DNA of 58,375 nt from CAYYWV01 sp964475385 (GCA_964475385.1 CAYYWV010000002.1:1-58375); one strand, 5' to 3'. Shown: positions 20,492 through 29,318, counted from the stretch's first letter. The notes: a model not told the origin generated them from the sequence alone. Numbers and translations are program-made.

Positions 20492-20932
20492 TCAGAACGG
20501 CCGCACGATCACCAGGATCACGATCCCGATCATAAGGACGGTCGGAACCTCGTTGGCCACTCGATAGAACAGATCGCTCCGCCGATTGCGGCCAAGGGCG
20601 AAGTCCTTCCGCCACATCGCCATCAGCATATGGGCCGCAAGAAGGCCGAGAACAAGAACGATCTTGACGTGAATCCAACCTTCCGTGAAATCAACCGCCT
20701 CGGGCACGAACAAAAGCCACAGACCGCTCGCCAGAACGAGGATCATCGCCGGCGTCATGATCGCGCGCAGGAGGCGGCGCTCCATGACGATGAGCATCTC
20801 GGACGCGGCCGTGCCGGGCTCGGCCCCGCAGTGGTAGACGAACAGTCGCGGCAGGTACAGAAGGCCCGCCATCCATGCGATCACGGCAATCACGTGAATC
20901 GCCTTAACCCACAAGTAGACGTCTGCGTCCAT
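20492..20932 (-). CDS. hemJ: protoporphyrinogen IX oxidase HemJ
   Basis: A 146-residue integral membrane protein with four hydrophobic helices. It has the HemJ N-terminus YLWVKAIHVIAVIAWMAGLLYLPRLFVYH (one conserved His in helix 1) and the later IHVKIVLVLGLLAAHMLMA helix. It oxidises protoporphyrinogen IX in the penultimate step of haem synthesis. The frame is open upstream, but ATG at 20932 is the family start. It follows hemH by one base, so hemE-hemH-hemJ is a coupled haem operon transcribed away from the candidate origin. Confidence 0.94.
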   Translation of the reverse strand: MDADVYLWVKAIHVIAVIAWMAGLLYLPRLFVYHCGAEPGTAASEMLIVMERRLLRAIMTPAMILVLASGLWLLFVPEAVDFTEGWIHVKIVLVLGLLAAHMLMAMWRKDFALGRNRRSDLFYRVANEVPTVLMIGIVILVIVRPF

Positions 20933-20933
20933 G

Positions 20934-22016
20934 CTACACCTCCTTGCCCCGCCGCGGGCAAAGTCGAAACCCGCGCGGGCACGCGCCAGCGGAATCATCA
21001 CAAGGGGCGAGCCCGGGGCCGGCGGCGAGCGCGCGGCGGATCAGGCCCGCAAGCGTTTCTATGAACAACGGCGCGGTGCCGAGCGCGGGCGCGCGCCGAT
21101 AAAGAGGCACGCCGGCGTTCTCGGCGAGACGGCGGTACTCGATATCGAGCTCGACCAGAGTCTCCGAGTGCTCGGAAACGAAGGCGATCGGCGCGAGAAC
21201 GACGGCCACGCGGTCGCGCCCCGCGCGCGCGAGCTCGTCCGCGGTCGACGGCCCCACCCATTCGAGAGGACCGACCCGGCTCTGATAGCACACCGTCCAG
21301 TCGAGCGCTGAACAGCGAGCCGCAAGCGCGTCCGCGATCGCCTGCGCCGTCCGCTCGACTTGCCAAACGTAGGGATCGCCGCGCGCGACGATCTTCTTCG
21401 GCAGACCGTGGGCCGAAAACAGAACACGGAACGGCCTCTCCGCGCCGATCGCCGCGATTTCGGCCTCGATCAGCGCGGCGTGGGCGGCGACGAAGCCGGG
21501 CTCGGTCGGGTAGCAGCAGATGCGGTGAACGGGCGCGGTAAGCCCCTCGCGCGCCGCGGCGCGCTCCCAAGCCGCGAACGACGACGCCGTGGTCGTCGAA
21601 GAAAATTGCGGATAGAGCGGAAGAAGAACCACCCGATCGGGGTTGAAGGCCGCAACCTCGGCCGCCGCCGCATCGCTCATTGGATGCCAATAGCGCATGG
21701 CGATAACCACTTTCACCGCGCCAAGATCGGAAAGCGCGCGCGCAAGCGCTTCGGCCTGAGATCGGGTCTCGGCGTTGAGCGGGGAAGCGCCGCCGATCTC
21801 GGCGTAGATCTTCCGCGCGGTCGGCGCCCGCCGATGCGAAACCAGGGTCGCAAGGCACCAGCGCAATGGTTGCGGCGCGCCGACGATGGCCGGGTCGTTG
21901 AACAGGTTGAACAGAAAAGGCTGAACCGCTTCGGGCGAATCGGGGCCGCCAAGGTTGAACAGAACGACCGCGATTCGGTCTCCGACTTTCCCTGTCCTTT
22001 CGCGCGCTTCGATCAT
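20934..22016 (-). CDS. hemH: ferrochelatase
   Basis: A 360-residue HemH inserting Fe2+ into protoporphyrin IX. Typical blocks are IAVVLFNLGGPDSPEAVQPF at the start, MRYWHPMSD, the active-site histidine in LFSAHGLPKKI, YQSRVGPLEWVGPST, and the second conserved acidic segment PIAFVSEHSETLVELDIEY. The ATG at 22016 overlaps the hemE stop (ATGA). The C-terminal tail with several cysteines (APCDDSAGACPRGFRLCP) is worth noting; some bacterial ferrochelatases carry a C-terminal [2Fe-2S] cluster, but I cannot claim one here. Confidence 0.96.
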   Translation of the reverse strand: MIEARERTGKVGDRIAVVLFNLGGPDSPEAVQPFLFNLFNDPAIVGAPQPLRWCLATLVSHRRAPTARKIYAEIGGASPLNAETRSQAEALARALSDLGAVKVVIAMRYWHPMSDAAAAEVAAFNPDRVVLLPLYPQFSSTTTASSFAAWERAAAREGLTAPVHRICCYPTEPGFVAAHAALIEAEIAAIGAERPFRVLFSAHGLPKKIVARGDPYVWQVERTAQAIADALAARCSALDWTVCYQSRVGPLEWVGPSTADELARAGRDRVAVVLAPIAFVSEHSETLVELDIEYRRLAENAGVPLYRRAPALGTAPLFIETLAGLIRRALAAGPGLAPCDDSAGACPRGFRLCPRRGKEV

Positions 22017-23050
22017 CCCGCAGCGCGGCGCACCCGCGCAACCAGGCGAGCGACATTCTCGGGCGGGGTCTGGGGCAAGACCCCGTGGCCGAGATTGAAC
22101 ACGTAAGCGCCGCCTCCCAAAGTCTCGACAAGGGAATCGATTGCCCGATCCATCGCCGCGCCGCCGACGAGAAGCATGACCGGGTCGAGGTTCCCCTGGA
22201 CCGCCCGGCGCTTCTGCACCGTCGCCGCCGCCCACTCGGGAGGCGCCGTGGCGTCCAAGCTCACGGCATCGACGCCCGTCTCGTCCCCATAAGCCTCGAT
22301 CATCAGGCCAGCGCCCCGCGGAAAGCCGATGATCGGAACCGCGCCGCAAGCCTCGCGGACCATCGCGACGAGCGCGCGCGTCGGCGCGATCACCCAACGC
22401 CTGAACGCCGATTCGGGCAGAACCCCGGCCCAGCTATCGAAGACCTGCACCGCCTCGGCGCCGCGCCGGATCTGGGCGATGAGATGAGCGGCGGTCGCCC
22501 GGACCACGACATCGATCAGACGGGCGAAGCCCGCCTCGTCCCCATAGGCCCAACGCTTGACCTCGGCGAAGTCGCGGCTTGCGCCGCCTTCGACCATATA
22601 GGTCGCGACCGTCCAGGGCGCGCCCGCAAATCCGATCAGGGCGACCTCGGAAGGAAGGCTCGCGGCCACCCGCTCAACCGTCTCATAGACCGGAGCAAGC
22701 CGATCAACCATCGCTTCGGGATCGAAAACGGGAAGCGCATCTCCCTGCCGGACGGGGGAAAGCCTCGGCCCTTCCCCTTCCACGAAGGCAAGCTCAAGCC
22801 CAAGGGCATGGGGCACGACGAGAATGTCGGAGAACAGGATCGCCGCGTCCATACCGAAGCGCCGCACGGGCTGAAGCGTCGCCTCGGCCGCAAGCGAAGG
22901 CGTGTAACAGAGATCGAGGAAGCTCCCGGCCCTCTCGCGAAGCCGCCGATACTCGGGCAGGTAGCGACCCGCTTGGCGCATCAACCAGACCGGCGGAGGT
23001 TGGCTCCCTGTTCGCTCAAGAGCGCGAAGCAGGGGCTTCGACTGTGTCAT
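22013..23050 (-). CDS. hemE: uroporphyrinogen decarboxylase
   Basis: A 345-residue HemE that converts uroporphyrinogen III to coproporphyrinogen III. The substrate-binding N-terminal motif PVWLMRQAGRYLPEYR is intact, as are FSDILVVPHALGLEL and the GFAGAPWTVATYMVEGG block. It is first in hemE-hemH-hemJ, and its start codon borders the 471-bp gap called here as candidate oriC. In Caulobacter and Rickettsia the origin abuts hemE in this same orientation. Confidence 0.97.
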   Translation of the reverse strand: MTQSKPLLRALERTGSQPPPVWLMRQAGRYLPEYRRLRERAGSFLDLCYTPSLAAEATLQPVRRFGMDAAILFSDILVVPHALGLELAFVEGEGPRLSPVRQGDALPVFDPEAMVDRLAPVYETVERVAASLPSEVALIGFAGAPWTVATYMVEGGASRDFAEVKRWAYGDEAGFARLIDVVVRATAAHLIAQIRRGAEAVQVFDSWAGVLPESAFRRWVIAPTRALVAMVREACGAVPIIGFPRGAGLMIEAYGDETGVDAVSLDATAPPEWAAATVQKRRAVQGNLDPVMLLVGGAAMDRAIDSLVETLGGGAYVFNLGHGVLPQTPPENVARLVARVRRAAG

Positions 23051-23521
23051 TGGGAGGTCATCGATGATCGGGAAAAAGGGCTCGCTGGCATTGGGCGGCT
23101 CTTTCCATACTACCTTTCAAAAAGGAAAGAAAGGTGGCGTGGTGTAGTGGAACGCTGTGTGAATCGGGGATTGTCGGTTGTCCACCGGAAATCCCGAATC
23201 GGCCGCGGCCGCAACGCGGCCTCGCCTGGGCCGTGCATAACCGGTGTATGGCTGTGGGAAAATTCGCGCTCGTCGGCGCGATCGGCCCTCTGCGCGCCGC
23301 TTGACGGGGGGTGTGGATTGCGGGAAACCGATTGGACCCGGGCGACGGTTTTCCGAGTCATCCCCGGCTTGGGACCGGAACCGTGATCGTTGTCCCCAGA
23401 CAACAAGCCGTGGTATGGCGAAGGCGCGAGCGGGGAGCGATTTGGGCGGTCGCCGCGAAGGTCTCGGTTATCCCCGTGATTCGCGATCTGCGACCGGCCC
23501 CGCGACAGGAGAGCGCACGTC
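23051..23521. other. candidate chromosomal replication origin (oriC)
   Basis: The only gene-free stretch over 300 bp in the window, between divergent hemE and ppsR, the position of oriC in Caulobacter and Rickettsia. Six 9-mers differ from TTATCCACA (either strand) at two positions: 23178-23186, 23232-23240, 23253-23261, 23312-23320, 23390-23398 and 23468-23476; a weaker one is at 23358. Four GANTC sites lie at 23161, 23196, 23355 and 23478. An A-rich inverted repeat is at 23112-23135. No perfect DnaA box and no CtrA-type TTAA-N7-TTAA is present. It must also hold the hemE and ppsR promoters. Confidence 0.72.
23112..23135. repeat. A-rich inverted repeat in the candidate origin
   Basis: ACCTTTC and GAAAGGT are perfect 7-bp arms around AAAAAGGAAA, the most A-rich patch of the hemE-ppsR gap. 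It could be the unwinding element or a regulatory structure for hemE. Confidence 0.4.
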
Positions 23522-24385
23522 ATGAAGCGGTTCCATCTCCATCTCGTTTCCGACGCCACGGGCGAGACCATCAACAGCGTTGCGCGCGCGGTGATCGCTC
23601 AGTTCGAAGACGTGGAGGCGGTCGAGCACTTCTGGTCCCTGGTTCGCAGCGAACGTCAGATCGACAACGTCCTCGCCGCCATCAAGGAAACGCCCGGGGT
23701 CGTTTTGTTCACGCTGGTCGACAAGACCTTGCGCGACCGGCTGGAGCGCGGTTGCCATCGCCTTGGCGTGCCGTCGGTCCCGGTGCTCGAGCCGGTGATC
23801 GAGGTGCTGAGCGCCCATATCGGCAGCAAGGTCAGCGGCCAGCCGGGGCGTCAGCATCTGCTCGACGCCGAGTACTTCACCCGGATCGACGCCATGCACT
23901 TCGTGCTCGCCCACGACGACGGCCAATCGGTCCACGACCTCGAAGACGCGGACGTGGTTCTCGTCGGAGTTTCGCGAACCTCGAAGACGCCGACCTGCTT
24001 CTACCTCGCCAACCGTGGGATCAAGGCGGCGAACGTGCCGGTGGTTCCCGGCGCGCCGCTGCCGCCCGAAGTTGAGGCCCTGACCCGACCCTTGGTTCTT
24101 GGCCTCACCATCACGCCTGAGCGCCTGGTCGAGATTCGCCGCAACCGCCTGCGCATGCTTCGCCAGGATGCCGAGACCGACTACGTCGATCTCGAGCGCG
24201 TGACCGAGGAGGTTCTCGCCGCACGTCGTCTGTTCGCCAAGCAACGCTGGCCGGTGATCGATGTGACCCGGCGCTCGATCGAGGAGGTCGCAGCCGCGAT
24301 TCTTCAACAGCTCGCGAAGCACAATGGCGGCGAGATCGTTTTCTCGACGCGCATTCCGCCCGGTGCGGCCGACGTTCCACGTTAG
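23522..24385 (+). CDS. pyruvate, phosphate dikinase-type regulatory kinase/pyrophosphorylase (DUF299)
   Basis: A 287-residue protein of the DUF299/PpsR family: ADP-dependent serine/threonine kinases with phosphate-dependent pyrophosphorylase activity that switch PEP synthase or PPDK off and on. It has the family start FHLHLVSDATGETINSVARA and the nucleotide loop GVSRTSKT at residues 149-156, followed by CFYLANRGIKAANVPVVP. In Caulobacter and Rickettsia this family's gene (RP001 type) is the first gene beyond oriC, so position agrees with the origin call. maf follows 24 bp downstream. Confidence 0.93.
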   Translation: MKRFHLHLVSDATGETINSVARAVIAQFEDVEAVEHFWSLVRSERQIDNVLAAIKETPGVVLFTLVDKTLRDRLERGCHRLGVPSVPVLEPVIEVLSAHIGSKVSGQPGRQHLLDAEYFTRIDAMHFVLAHDDGQSVHDLEDADVVLVGVSRTSKTPTCFYLANRGIKAANVPVVPGAPLPPEVEALTRPLVLGLTITPERLVEIRRNRLRMLRQDAETDYVDLERVTEEVLAARRLFAKQRWPVIDVTRRSIEEVAAAILQQLAKHNGGEIVFSTRIPPGAADVPR

Positions 24386-24409
24386 GGCGACGAGGAAGAA
24401 GACCGTCAC

Positions 24410-25021
24410 ATGGCAATGGACGCCCACTCCAAAGTCGTGCTCGCCTCGCGCTCGCCGACGCGGGCCGCGCTTCTCCGCAACGCAGGCGTCGTTTTCGAGG
24501 TCGATGCCGCAGGGGTCGACGAAACCGAGGTCAAAGCCGCGCTCAAGGCTGAAAATGCGCCCTCGCGGGAGATCGCTCTCACTCTTGCCGAGCTCAAGGC
24601 CCGGGGGGTCTCGCGCCGGCGCCCGGGCGCGCTTGTCATCGGCGCGGACCAGCTCCTCGACTGCGAGGGGCGGCTGTTCGACAAGCCCGGCGACATGGCT
24701 GCGGCGCGGCGCGATCTTCTTCTTCTGCGCGGTCGGACTCACAGCCAGATCAGCGCGGTCTGCGTGGTTCTGGATGAGGCGACGATCTGGCGGCACGCGG
24801 ACGTCGCGCGCCTTGTCGTGCGTCCCTTCTCGGACGCGTTTCTCGAATCCTACCTCGCCGCCGCCGGAGACGAGATCCGCGGCTGCGTTGGCGCCTATCG
24901 GCTTGAGGGCCTCGGCGCGCAGCTTTTCTCGCGCATCGAGGGAGACTACTTCACCGTTCTCGGCCTGCCGTTGTTGCCGCTGCTCGCGTTTCTGCGCGAG
25001 CACGGGGTGGTGATGCCATGA
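24410..25021 (+). CDS. maf: Maf-like nucleotide pyrophosphatase
   Basis: A 203-residue Maf/YhdE-type nucleoside triphosphate pyrophosphatase that removes non-canonical nucleotides. Motifs: LASRSPTRAALLRNAGV near the N-terminus, the acidic segment VDETEVKAALKAE, IGADQLLDCEG with the catalytic Asp region, and SQISAVCVV. The stop codon overlaps the aroE ATG (ATGA). Position between the DUF299 kinase and aroE is the standard origin-proximal order of alphaproteobacteria. Confidence 0.94.
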   Translation: MAMDAHSKVVLASRSPTRAALLRNAGVVFEVDAAGVDETEVKAALKAENAPSREIALTLAELKARGVSRRRPGALVIGADQLLDCEGRLFDKPGDMAAARRDLLLLRGRTHSQISAVCVVLDEATIWRHADVARLVVRPFSDAFLESYLAAAGDEIRGCVGAYRLEGLGAQLFSRIEGDYFTVLGLPLLPLLAFLREHGVVMP

Positions 25022-25866
25022 CGCTTACGGGCGCGGCTCGGGTTGCGGGCGTCATGGGTTGGCCGATCGCGCATTCGCGCTCGCCCCGGCTGCACGGGTA
25101 CTGGCTCGAGGCCTATGGAATCGACGGCGCCTATGTGCCGCTTGCGGTCGCGCCCGAAAACCTCGCCTGCGCGCTTGACGCCTTGCCGGCGCTCGGCTTC
25201 GCGGGCGTGAACCTGACCGTTCCCCACAAGGAGGCGGCGCTCGGTCGGATGGCGCGGATCAGCGAGGCGGCGCGGCGGATCGGCGCTGTCAACACGGTGG
25301 TCGTGGCCGACGACGGCAGCCTTTCGGGAGACAACACCGACGCCTTCGGTTTCATCGAGAACCTGCGCGCGGGGGCGCCCGCTTGGCGGGCCGAGGCCGG
25401 GCCTGCGGCGGTGCTCGGCGCCGGCGGCGCAGCTCGCGCCGTCTGCGTCGCGCTCGCCGACGCCGGCGCGCCCGAGGTTCGCATCGTCAACCGAACCAAG
25501 GCGCGCGCCGAAGCGCTCGCCGCCGCGCTCGGCGGACCCTTTTCGGCTTGGGGTTGGGATGCGCTCGATGAGGCGCTCGCCGGCGCGGCGCTCCTTGTCA
25601 ACGCGACCACCATCGGCATGGCGGGCGGACCGGCGGCGACGATCGACCTTTCTCCCTTGCCGCCCCATGCGGTGGTCAACGACATCGTCTACGTTCCCCG
25701 CACGACCCCGCTTCTCGCCGCCGCCGCCGCCCGAGGGCTCAGAACCGTCGATGGGCTCGGCATGCTGCTCCATCAGGCGCGGCCAGGCTTTCGGGCCTGG
25801 TTCGGCGTCGATCCCGAGGTCACGCCCGAGCTTCGCGCCTTCGTTGCGCGCGATCTCGAGACCTGA
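25018..25866 (+). CDS. aroE: shikimate dehydrogenase
   Basis: A 282-residue NADP-dependent AroE that reduces 3-dehydroshikimate in aromatic amino-acid synthesis. The N-terminal substrate site (GWPIAHSRSPRLHGYW), the catalytic Lys71 in NLTVPHKEAALG, Asp108 in GDNTDAFGF, and the glycine-rich nucleotide loop LGAGGAARAV followed by NRTKARAEAL are all visible. The start overlaps maf; coaE begins 9 bp after the stop. Confidence 0.96.
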   Translation: MTLTGAARVAGVMGWPIAHSRSPRLHGYWLEAYGIDGAYVPLAVAPENLACALDALPALGFAGVNLTVPHKEAALGRMARISEAARRIGAVNTVVVADDGSLSGDNTDAFGFIENLRAGAPAWRAEAGPAAVLGAGGAARAVCVALADAGAPEVRIVNRTKARAEALAAALGGPFSAWGWDALDEALAGAALLVNATTIGMAGGPAATIDLSPLPPHAVVNDIVYVPRTTPLLAAAAARGLRTVDGLGMLLHQARPGFRAWFGVDPEVTPELRAFVARDLET

Positions 25867-25875
25867 AGGCGCTCC

Positions 25876-26523
25876 GTGGTCGTTCTCGGGCTTACTGGAT
25901 CGATCGGCATGGGCAAGTCGGTCGCCGCCGCCATGTTCGCCCGCGAAGGCGCGGCGGTGTTCGACGCCGATGCGGCGGCGCATGCGCTTCTCGGGCCGGG
26001 CGGCGCGGCGGTCGCCGAGACGGCCGAAGCGTTTCCGGATTGCCTTTGCACGGTCGACGGCCGGCCGGCGATCGACCGGCGCGCGCTCGGCCGACGGGTC
26101 TTCGGCGACGATGCCGCGATCGCCCGGCTCGAAGCGATCCTGCATCCCCGGGTCCGAGCGGCTGAACGTCGGTTCATCAAGCGGATGCGCGCGCAAAGAC
26201 GCGCGCTCGTGGTGCTCGACATCCCGCTTCTGTTCGAGACCGGAGGCGAGCGCCTGTGCGACGCCGTCGCGGTCGTCGTCGCGCCCCCTTTCGTGCAGGA
26301 AAGCCGGGTTCTCGCCCGACCGGGAATGACGCCCGCGCGCCTCGCCGCGATCCGCGCGCGCCAGACGCCGGACCGCGAGAAGGTCCGCCGCGCCGACTTC
26401 GTCATTCCGACCGGGCTTGGCCGCGCCCAGACCTTGCGCTGCGTCCGCGCCATCGTCAGAATACTGACCGACGGCCGCGAATCCCGGGCGCGCCGGCGTC
26501 GTCGATCGTTCTGCAGACCCTGA
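25876..26523 (+). CDS. coaE: dephospho-CoA kinase
   Basis: A 215-residue CoaE carrying out the last step of coenzyme A synthesis. The P-loop GLTGSIGMGKS occupies residues 5-15, with DADAAAH following; LHPRVRAAE and VLDIPLLFETGGERLCD are the CoA-binding and lid regions. Start is GTG at 25876, 9 bp after aroE. The C-terminal tail (ESRARRRRRSFCRP) is strongly basic, beyond the usual family end. Confidence 0.95.
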   Translation: MVVLGLTGSIGMGKSVAAAMFAREGAAVFDADAAAHALLGPGGAAVAETAEAFPDCLCTVDGRPAIDRRALGRRVFGDDAAIARLEAILHPRVRAAERRFIKRMRAQRRALVVLDIPLLFETGGERLCDAVAVVVAPPFVQESRVLARPGMTPARLAAIRARQTPDREKVRRADFVIPTGLGRAQTLRCVRAIVRILTDGRESRARRRRRSFCRP

Positions 26524-26555
26524 CAGGCGAAAGAGCAGCGAAGGCAGCGTCCATC

Positions 26556-27236
26556 ATGCGCGAGTGCGTCGTCGACACCGAGACCACCGGCCTCGATCCG
26601 ACCAACGGCGATCGGATCGTCGAGATCGGTTGCGTCGAGCTCGTGAACCTTGTGCCGACGGGCCGCGAGTTCCAGGTCTACATCAATCCCGAACGCGACA
26701 TGCCCGAGGCGGCCTTCGCCGTCCATGGCCTGTCGACAGAGTTTCTAAAATCGAAACCCGTGTTCGCCGATGTGGTCGAAGACTTTCTCGCTTTTATCGG
26801 CGACGCCGCGCTCGTCATGCACAACGCCGAGTTCGACCGCGGTTTCCTCAACGCCGAGCTTGCGCGAATCAAGCGCCCGCTTCTGCCGCCCGAGCGGGTG
26901 ATCGACACCGTGCGGATCGCGCGCAGCCGGTTTCCGGGCGCGCCCGCTAGTCTCGACGCGCTCTGCCGGCGATTCGGAATCGACGCTTCAGAGCGGACGG
27001 TCCACGGCGCGCTCCTCGACGCCCAGCTCTTGGCCGAGGTCTATCTCCAGCTCCGCGGCGGACGCCAGCCGGCGCTCGGGCTCGATGCCGCGGTCCGCTC
27101 CGATCCCGTGGCGACCGGGAGCGTGGCAGACGCGCGCATCCGGCCTCCGCGCCCCCATGCGCCGAGCGAGGCCGAGATGGCGGCGCACGCCGCCTTCATC
27201 GAAGGGACCGTGAGAAATCCGATCTGGCGGAGTTAG
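26556..27236 (+). CDS. dnaQ: DNA polymerase III subunit epsilon
   Basis: A 226-residue DEDDh 3'-5' exonuclease, the proofreading subunit of the replicase. Exo I is VVDTETTGLDP (Asp7, Glu9), exo II includes LVMHNAEFDRGFL, and exo III ends VHGALLDAQLLAEVYL. The start ATG at 26556 follows an in-frame extension inside coaE that I reject. The short C-terminal part after the exonuclease fits polymerase alpha-subunit binding. It is convergent with secB 45 bp away. Confidence 0.95.
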   Translation: MRECVVDTETTGLDPTNGDRIVEIGCVELVNLVPTGREFQVYINPERDMPEAAFAVHGLSTEFLKSKPVFADVVEDFLAFIGDAALVMHNAEFDRGFLNAELARIKRPLLPPERVIDTVRIARSRFPGAPASLDALCRRFGIDASERTVHGALLDAQLLAEVYLQLRGGRQPALGLDAAVRSDPVATGSVADARIRPPRPHAPSEAEMAAHAAFIEGTVRNPIWRS

Positions 27237-27281
27237 AGCCGGTTCGCTCGCGGGGGATCGCTCCGGGCTCCGGGCCGACGC

Positions 27282-27827
27282 CTATTCGTCGTCATCCGCA
27301 TCGTCGTCGGCATCGTCGCTCACGGGCATGCTGCCGTTCCCGCCGGCCTGGGCGGCGTGGTGGCTCTGGTAAAGCGCCATGAAATCGATCGGCTGGAGCA
27401 TCAGCGGCGCGAAGCCGCCGTCGCGGACCGAATCGGCGATGATCCGACGGGCGAAAGGAAACAGAATTCGCGGGCACTCGACCATGGTGACGAGGCCGAG
27501 CGTCGCCTCGTCGAAGCCGGAAATCTGGAACAGCCCGCCGTAAGCGAGTTCAACGATGAAGGCGACGGCCTCGCCCCGGGTCGCCTTGACCTCGAACTCG
27601 AGCAGAACCTCGTAGGTGTCCTCGGCGACCCGGCGCGATTTGACCTTCACGCCGACGTCGCCGTGGGGCTGGCCTTCCTCGCCGGCGAGGCTCGCCGGCG
27701 CAAGCGGGTTCTCGAACGAAAGATCCTTGACGTACTGGGTCAGGATCGAGAGCGAGGGCGTCGCTTCTGCGGGCTCGTCGGCCGCAGCCGGGTCGTTTTG
27801 CGCCGGGTTCGGTGTGTCGTCGGCCAT
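27282..27827 (-). CDS. secB: protein-export chaperone SecB
   Basis: A 181-residue SecB that keeps precursors unfolded and passes them to SecA. It shows SLSILTQYVKDLSFENPLAP, EVLLEFEVKATRGEAVAFIVELAYGGLF and the conserved CPRILFPFARRIIADSVRDGGF / PLMLQPIDFMALYQ region. The start ATG at 27827 is preferred over an open extension to 27866. The C-terminus is a highly acidic tail (SDDADDDADDDE) with no zinc ligands, unlike the E. coli SecA-binding motif. It sits in the conserved dnaQ-secB-fxsA-timA order. Confidence 0.95.
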   Translation of the reverse strand: MADDTPNPAQNDPAAADEPAEATPSLSILTQYVKDLSFENPLAPASLAGEEGQPHGDVGVKVKSRRVAEDTYEVLLEFEVKATRGEAVAFIVELAYGGLFQISGFDEATLGLVTMVECPRILFPFARRIIADSVRDGGFAPLMLQPIDFMALYQSHHAAQAGGNGSMPVSDDADDDADDDE

Positions 27828-27914
27828 CTCGGGGCTCCGTCGTTGACGAGTGGCAGTGGCTACCACGCTCCCGGGCCGGGCACAAGCCCCGGGGCGCGAT
27901 TCCCGACCATGGGC

Positions 27915-28406
27915 TTACCTGCGCCGCGGATCTTTCCCGTCGAGACGCGGGCGTTCGGCGGGCGACGGGGGATCTTCGTCGACCACCGTGTACTCGCCGT
28001 CGATCACGTCGTCGCGCGCCGCGTGAAAGCCGAAGATATGGACCTCGCCACGGGCCGCCATCCGGCGCAGGGCCCAGAAGGCGAGCGCCTGGCGCAGCGC
28101 CGGCACGAGAAGCGCGGCGCCTGCGAGATCGGTGACGAAGCCGGGCGTGAGCAAAAGCGCGCCGGCGAGCAGAAGACCCACGCCATCGACGATCTCGCGC
28201 ACCGGAACGTCGCCGCGGGCGATCGTCTCGCGGGCGCGCGCAAGCGTCGCAAGCCCCTGATGATGAAGCACGGCCCCGCCGGCGACCGCGGTGGCGACCA
28301 CAAGGCCGAGCGTTGGCCACAGCCCCAACCATCCGCCGACCTTGACGAAGACGGCGATCTCGACCATCGGTATGGCGATGAGGGCGAGAAAAATGGCGAG
28401 GCCCAT
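27915..28406 (-). CDS. fxsA: FxsA family membrane protein
   Basis: A 163-residue protein of the FxsA/UPF0716 family. The first hydrophobic helix begins at MGLAIFLALIAIPMVEIAVF, a second is around LWPTLGLVVATAVAGGAVL, and LLLAGALLLTPGFVTDLAGAALLVP is the conserved block; the C-terminus is charged and cytoplasmic. E. coli FxsA relieves F exclusion of phage T7 when overproduced; its normal role is unclear. It is divergent from timA across 172 bp. Confidence 0.9.
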   Translation of the reverse strand: MGLAIFLALIAIPMVEIAVFVKVGGWLGLWPTLGLVVATAVAGGAVLHHQGLATLARARETIARGDVPVREIVDGVGLLLAGALLLTPGFVTDLAGAALLVPALRQALAFWALRRMAARGEVHIFGFHAARDDVIDGEYTVVDEDPPSPAERPRLDGKDPRRR

Positions 28407-28578
28407 GCTTGCGTCGTCCTTTCAAGCGGCTTATCTAAGAACTTAAGGGCCGCATCTCTTTGGCGGCGGTGAAGACTCGACCCGAGGCCGCCAGGCCTCT
28501 ACCCTGTGATCGGTTCGCCGACGGCCGAACGGTTCGGCCGTCGCATGCAGGCCGCCCACGTCCCGCGGGACGGAGACC

Positions 28579-29268
28579 ATGAACGAAGGCTTCCAATTCC
28601 TCGATATCATATTTTTCGCCATGGTCGCAGCGTTCATTCTGCTGCGCTTGCGGAGCGTGCTCGGCCGCCGCACCGGTCACGAACGGCGGCCGGCCGATGC
28701 GCTTGCGCGCCGGCGGGCCGAGAGCGGCGAGGATAACGTGATCCGCCTTCCCGACGCCGAAGCGGCCGGTCAGGACGCGGACGCCGAGGACGACTTCGCC
28801 GACGTGGGCGACGAGGCGCTCGCCGCCGGGCTGACCCAGATCAAGATCGCCGATCCGAGCTTCACCCGCGCGCATTTCCTCGAGGGCGCGCGGGCCGCGT
28901 TCGAGATGATCATCGCCGCCTTCGCCGCCGCCGACACCGAGGCGCTTCGCCCCCTGCTCGCCGACGACACTTACGCGCGCTTCGCCCAGAACATTCGGGA
29001 CCGCCTTGCGGCCGGGCACACATTGGAGACGGTGCTGGTCTCGATCGACTCGGCCGACATCATCGAGGCCGGAATGAACGGGCGCAACGCCTTCGTCACG
29101 GTGCGTTTCGTCAGCCATCAGATCAACGTCACCCGCGACGCAGACGGCGCGGTGGTCGAAGGCGATCCCCGGACCGCCGTCGAGGTGGTCGACATCTGGA
29201 CCTTCGAGCGCAACACCCGTTCGCGCGATCCCAACTGGCGGCTGGTGGCGACGCGCGAGTCTGCGTGA
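28579..29268 (+). CDS. timA: Tim44/TimA-like membrane-associated protein
   Basis: A 229-residue protein with one N-terminal membrane anchor (FLDIIFFAMVAAFILLRLRSV), a short charged linker and a C-terminal Tim44-like domain (FLEGARAAFEMIIAAFAAAD, AFVTVRFVSHQINVTRDADG, VDIWTFERN). The family is related to mitochondrial Tim44 and is thought to act at the inner membrane. GGAGA precedes the ATG. It leads the chain timA-mltA-lutABC-smr and keeps the conserved alphaproteobacterial secB-fxsA-timA-mltA context. Confidence 0.92.
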   Translation: MNEGFQFLDIIFFAMVAAFILLRLRSVLGRRTGHERRPADALARRRAESGEDNVIRLPDAEAAGQDADAEDDFADVGDEALAAGLTQIKIADPSFTRAHFLEGARAAFEMIIAAFAAADTEALRPLLADDTYARFAQNIRDRLAAGHTLETVLVSIDSADIIEAGMNGRNAFVTVRFVSHQINVTRDADGAVVEGDPRTAVEVVDIWTFERNTRSRDPNWRLVATRESA

Positions 29269-29318
29269 TCGTCCGGCTTTCGCTGCCCTGACCCATGGGG
29301 AACGACTCGGGAGCGGCG

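Noticed and set aside
20934..21000. A C-terminal [2Fe-2S] cluster in HemH from its cysteine-containing tail
   Set aside because: Only a few cysteines are present and their spacing does not clearly match known ferrochelatase cluster ligands.
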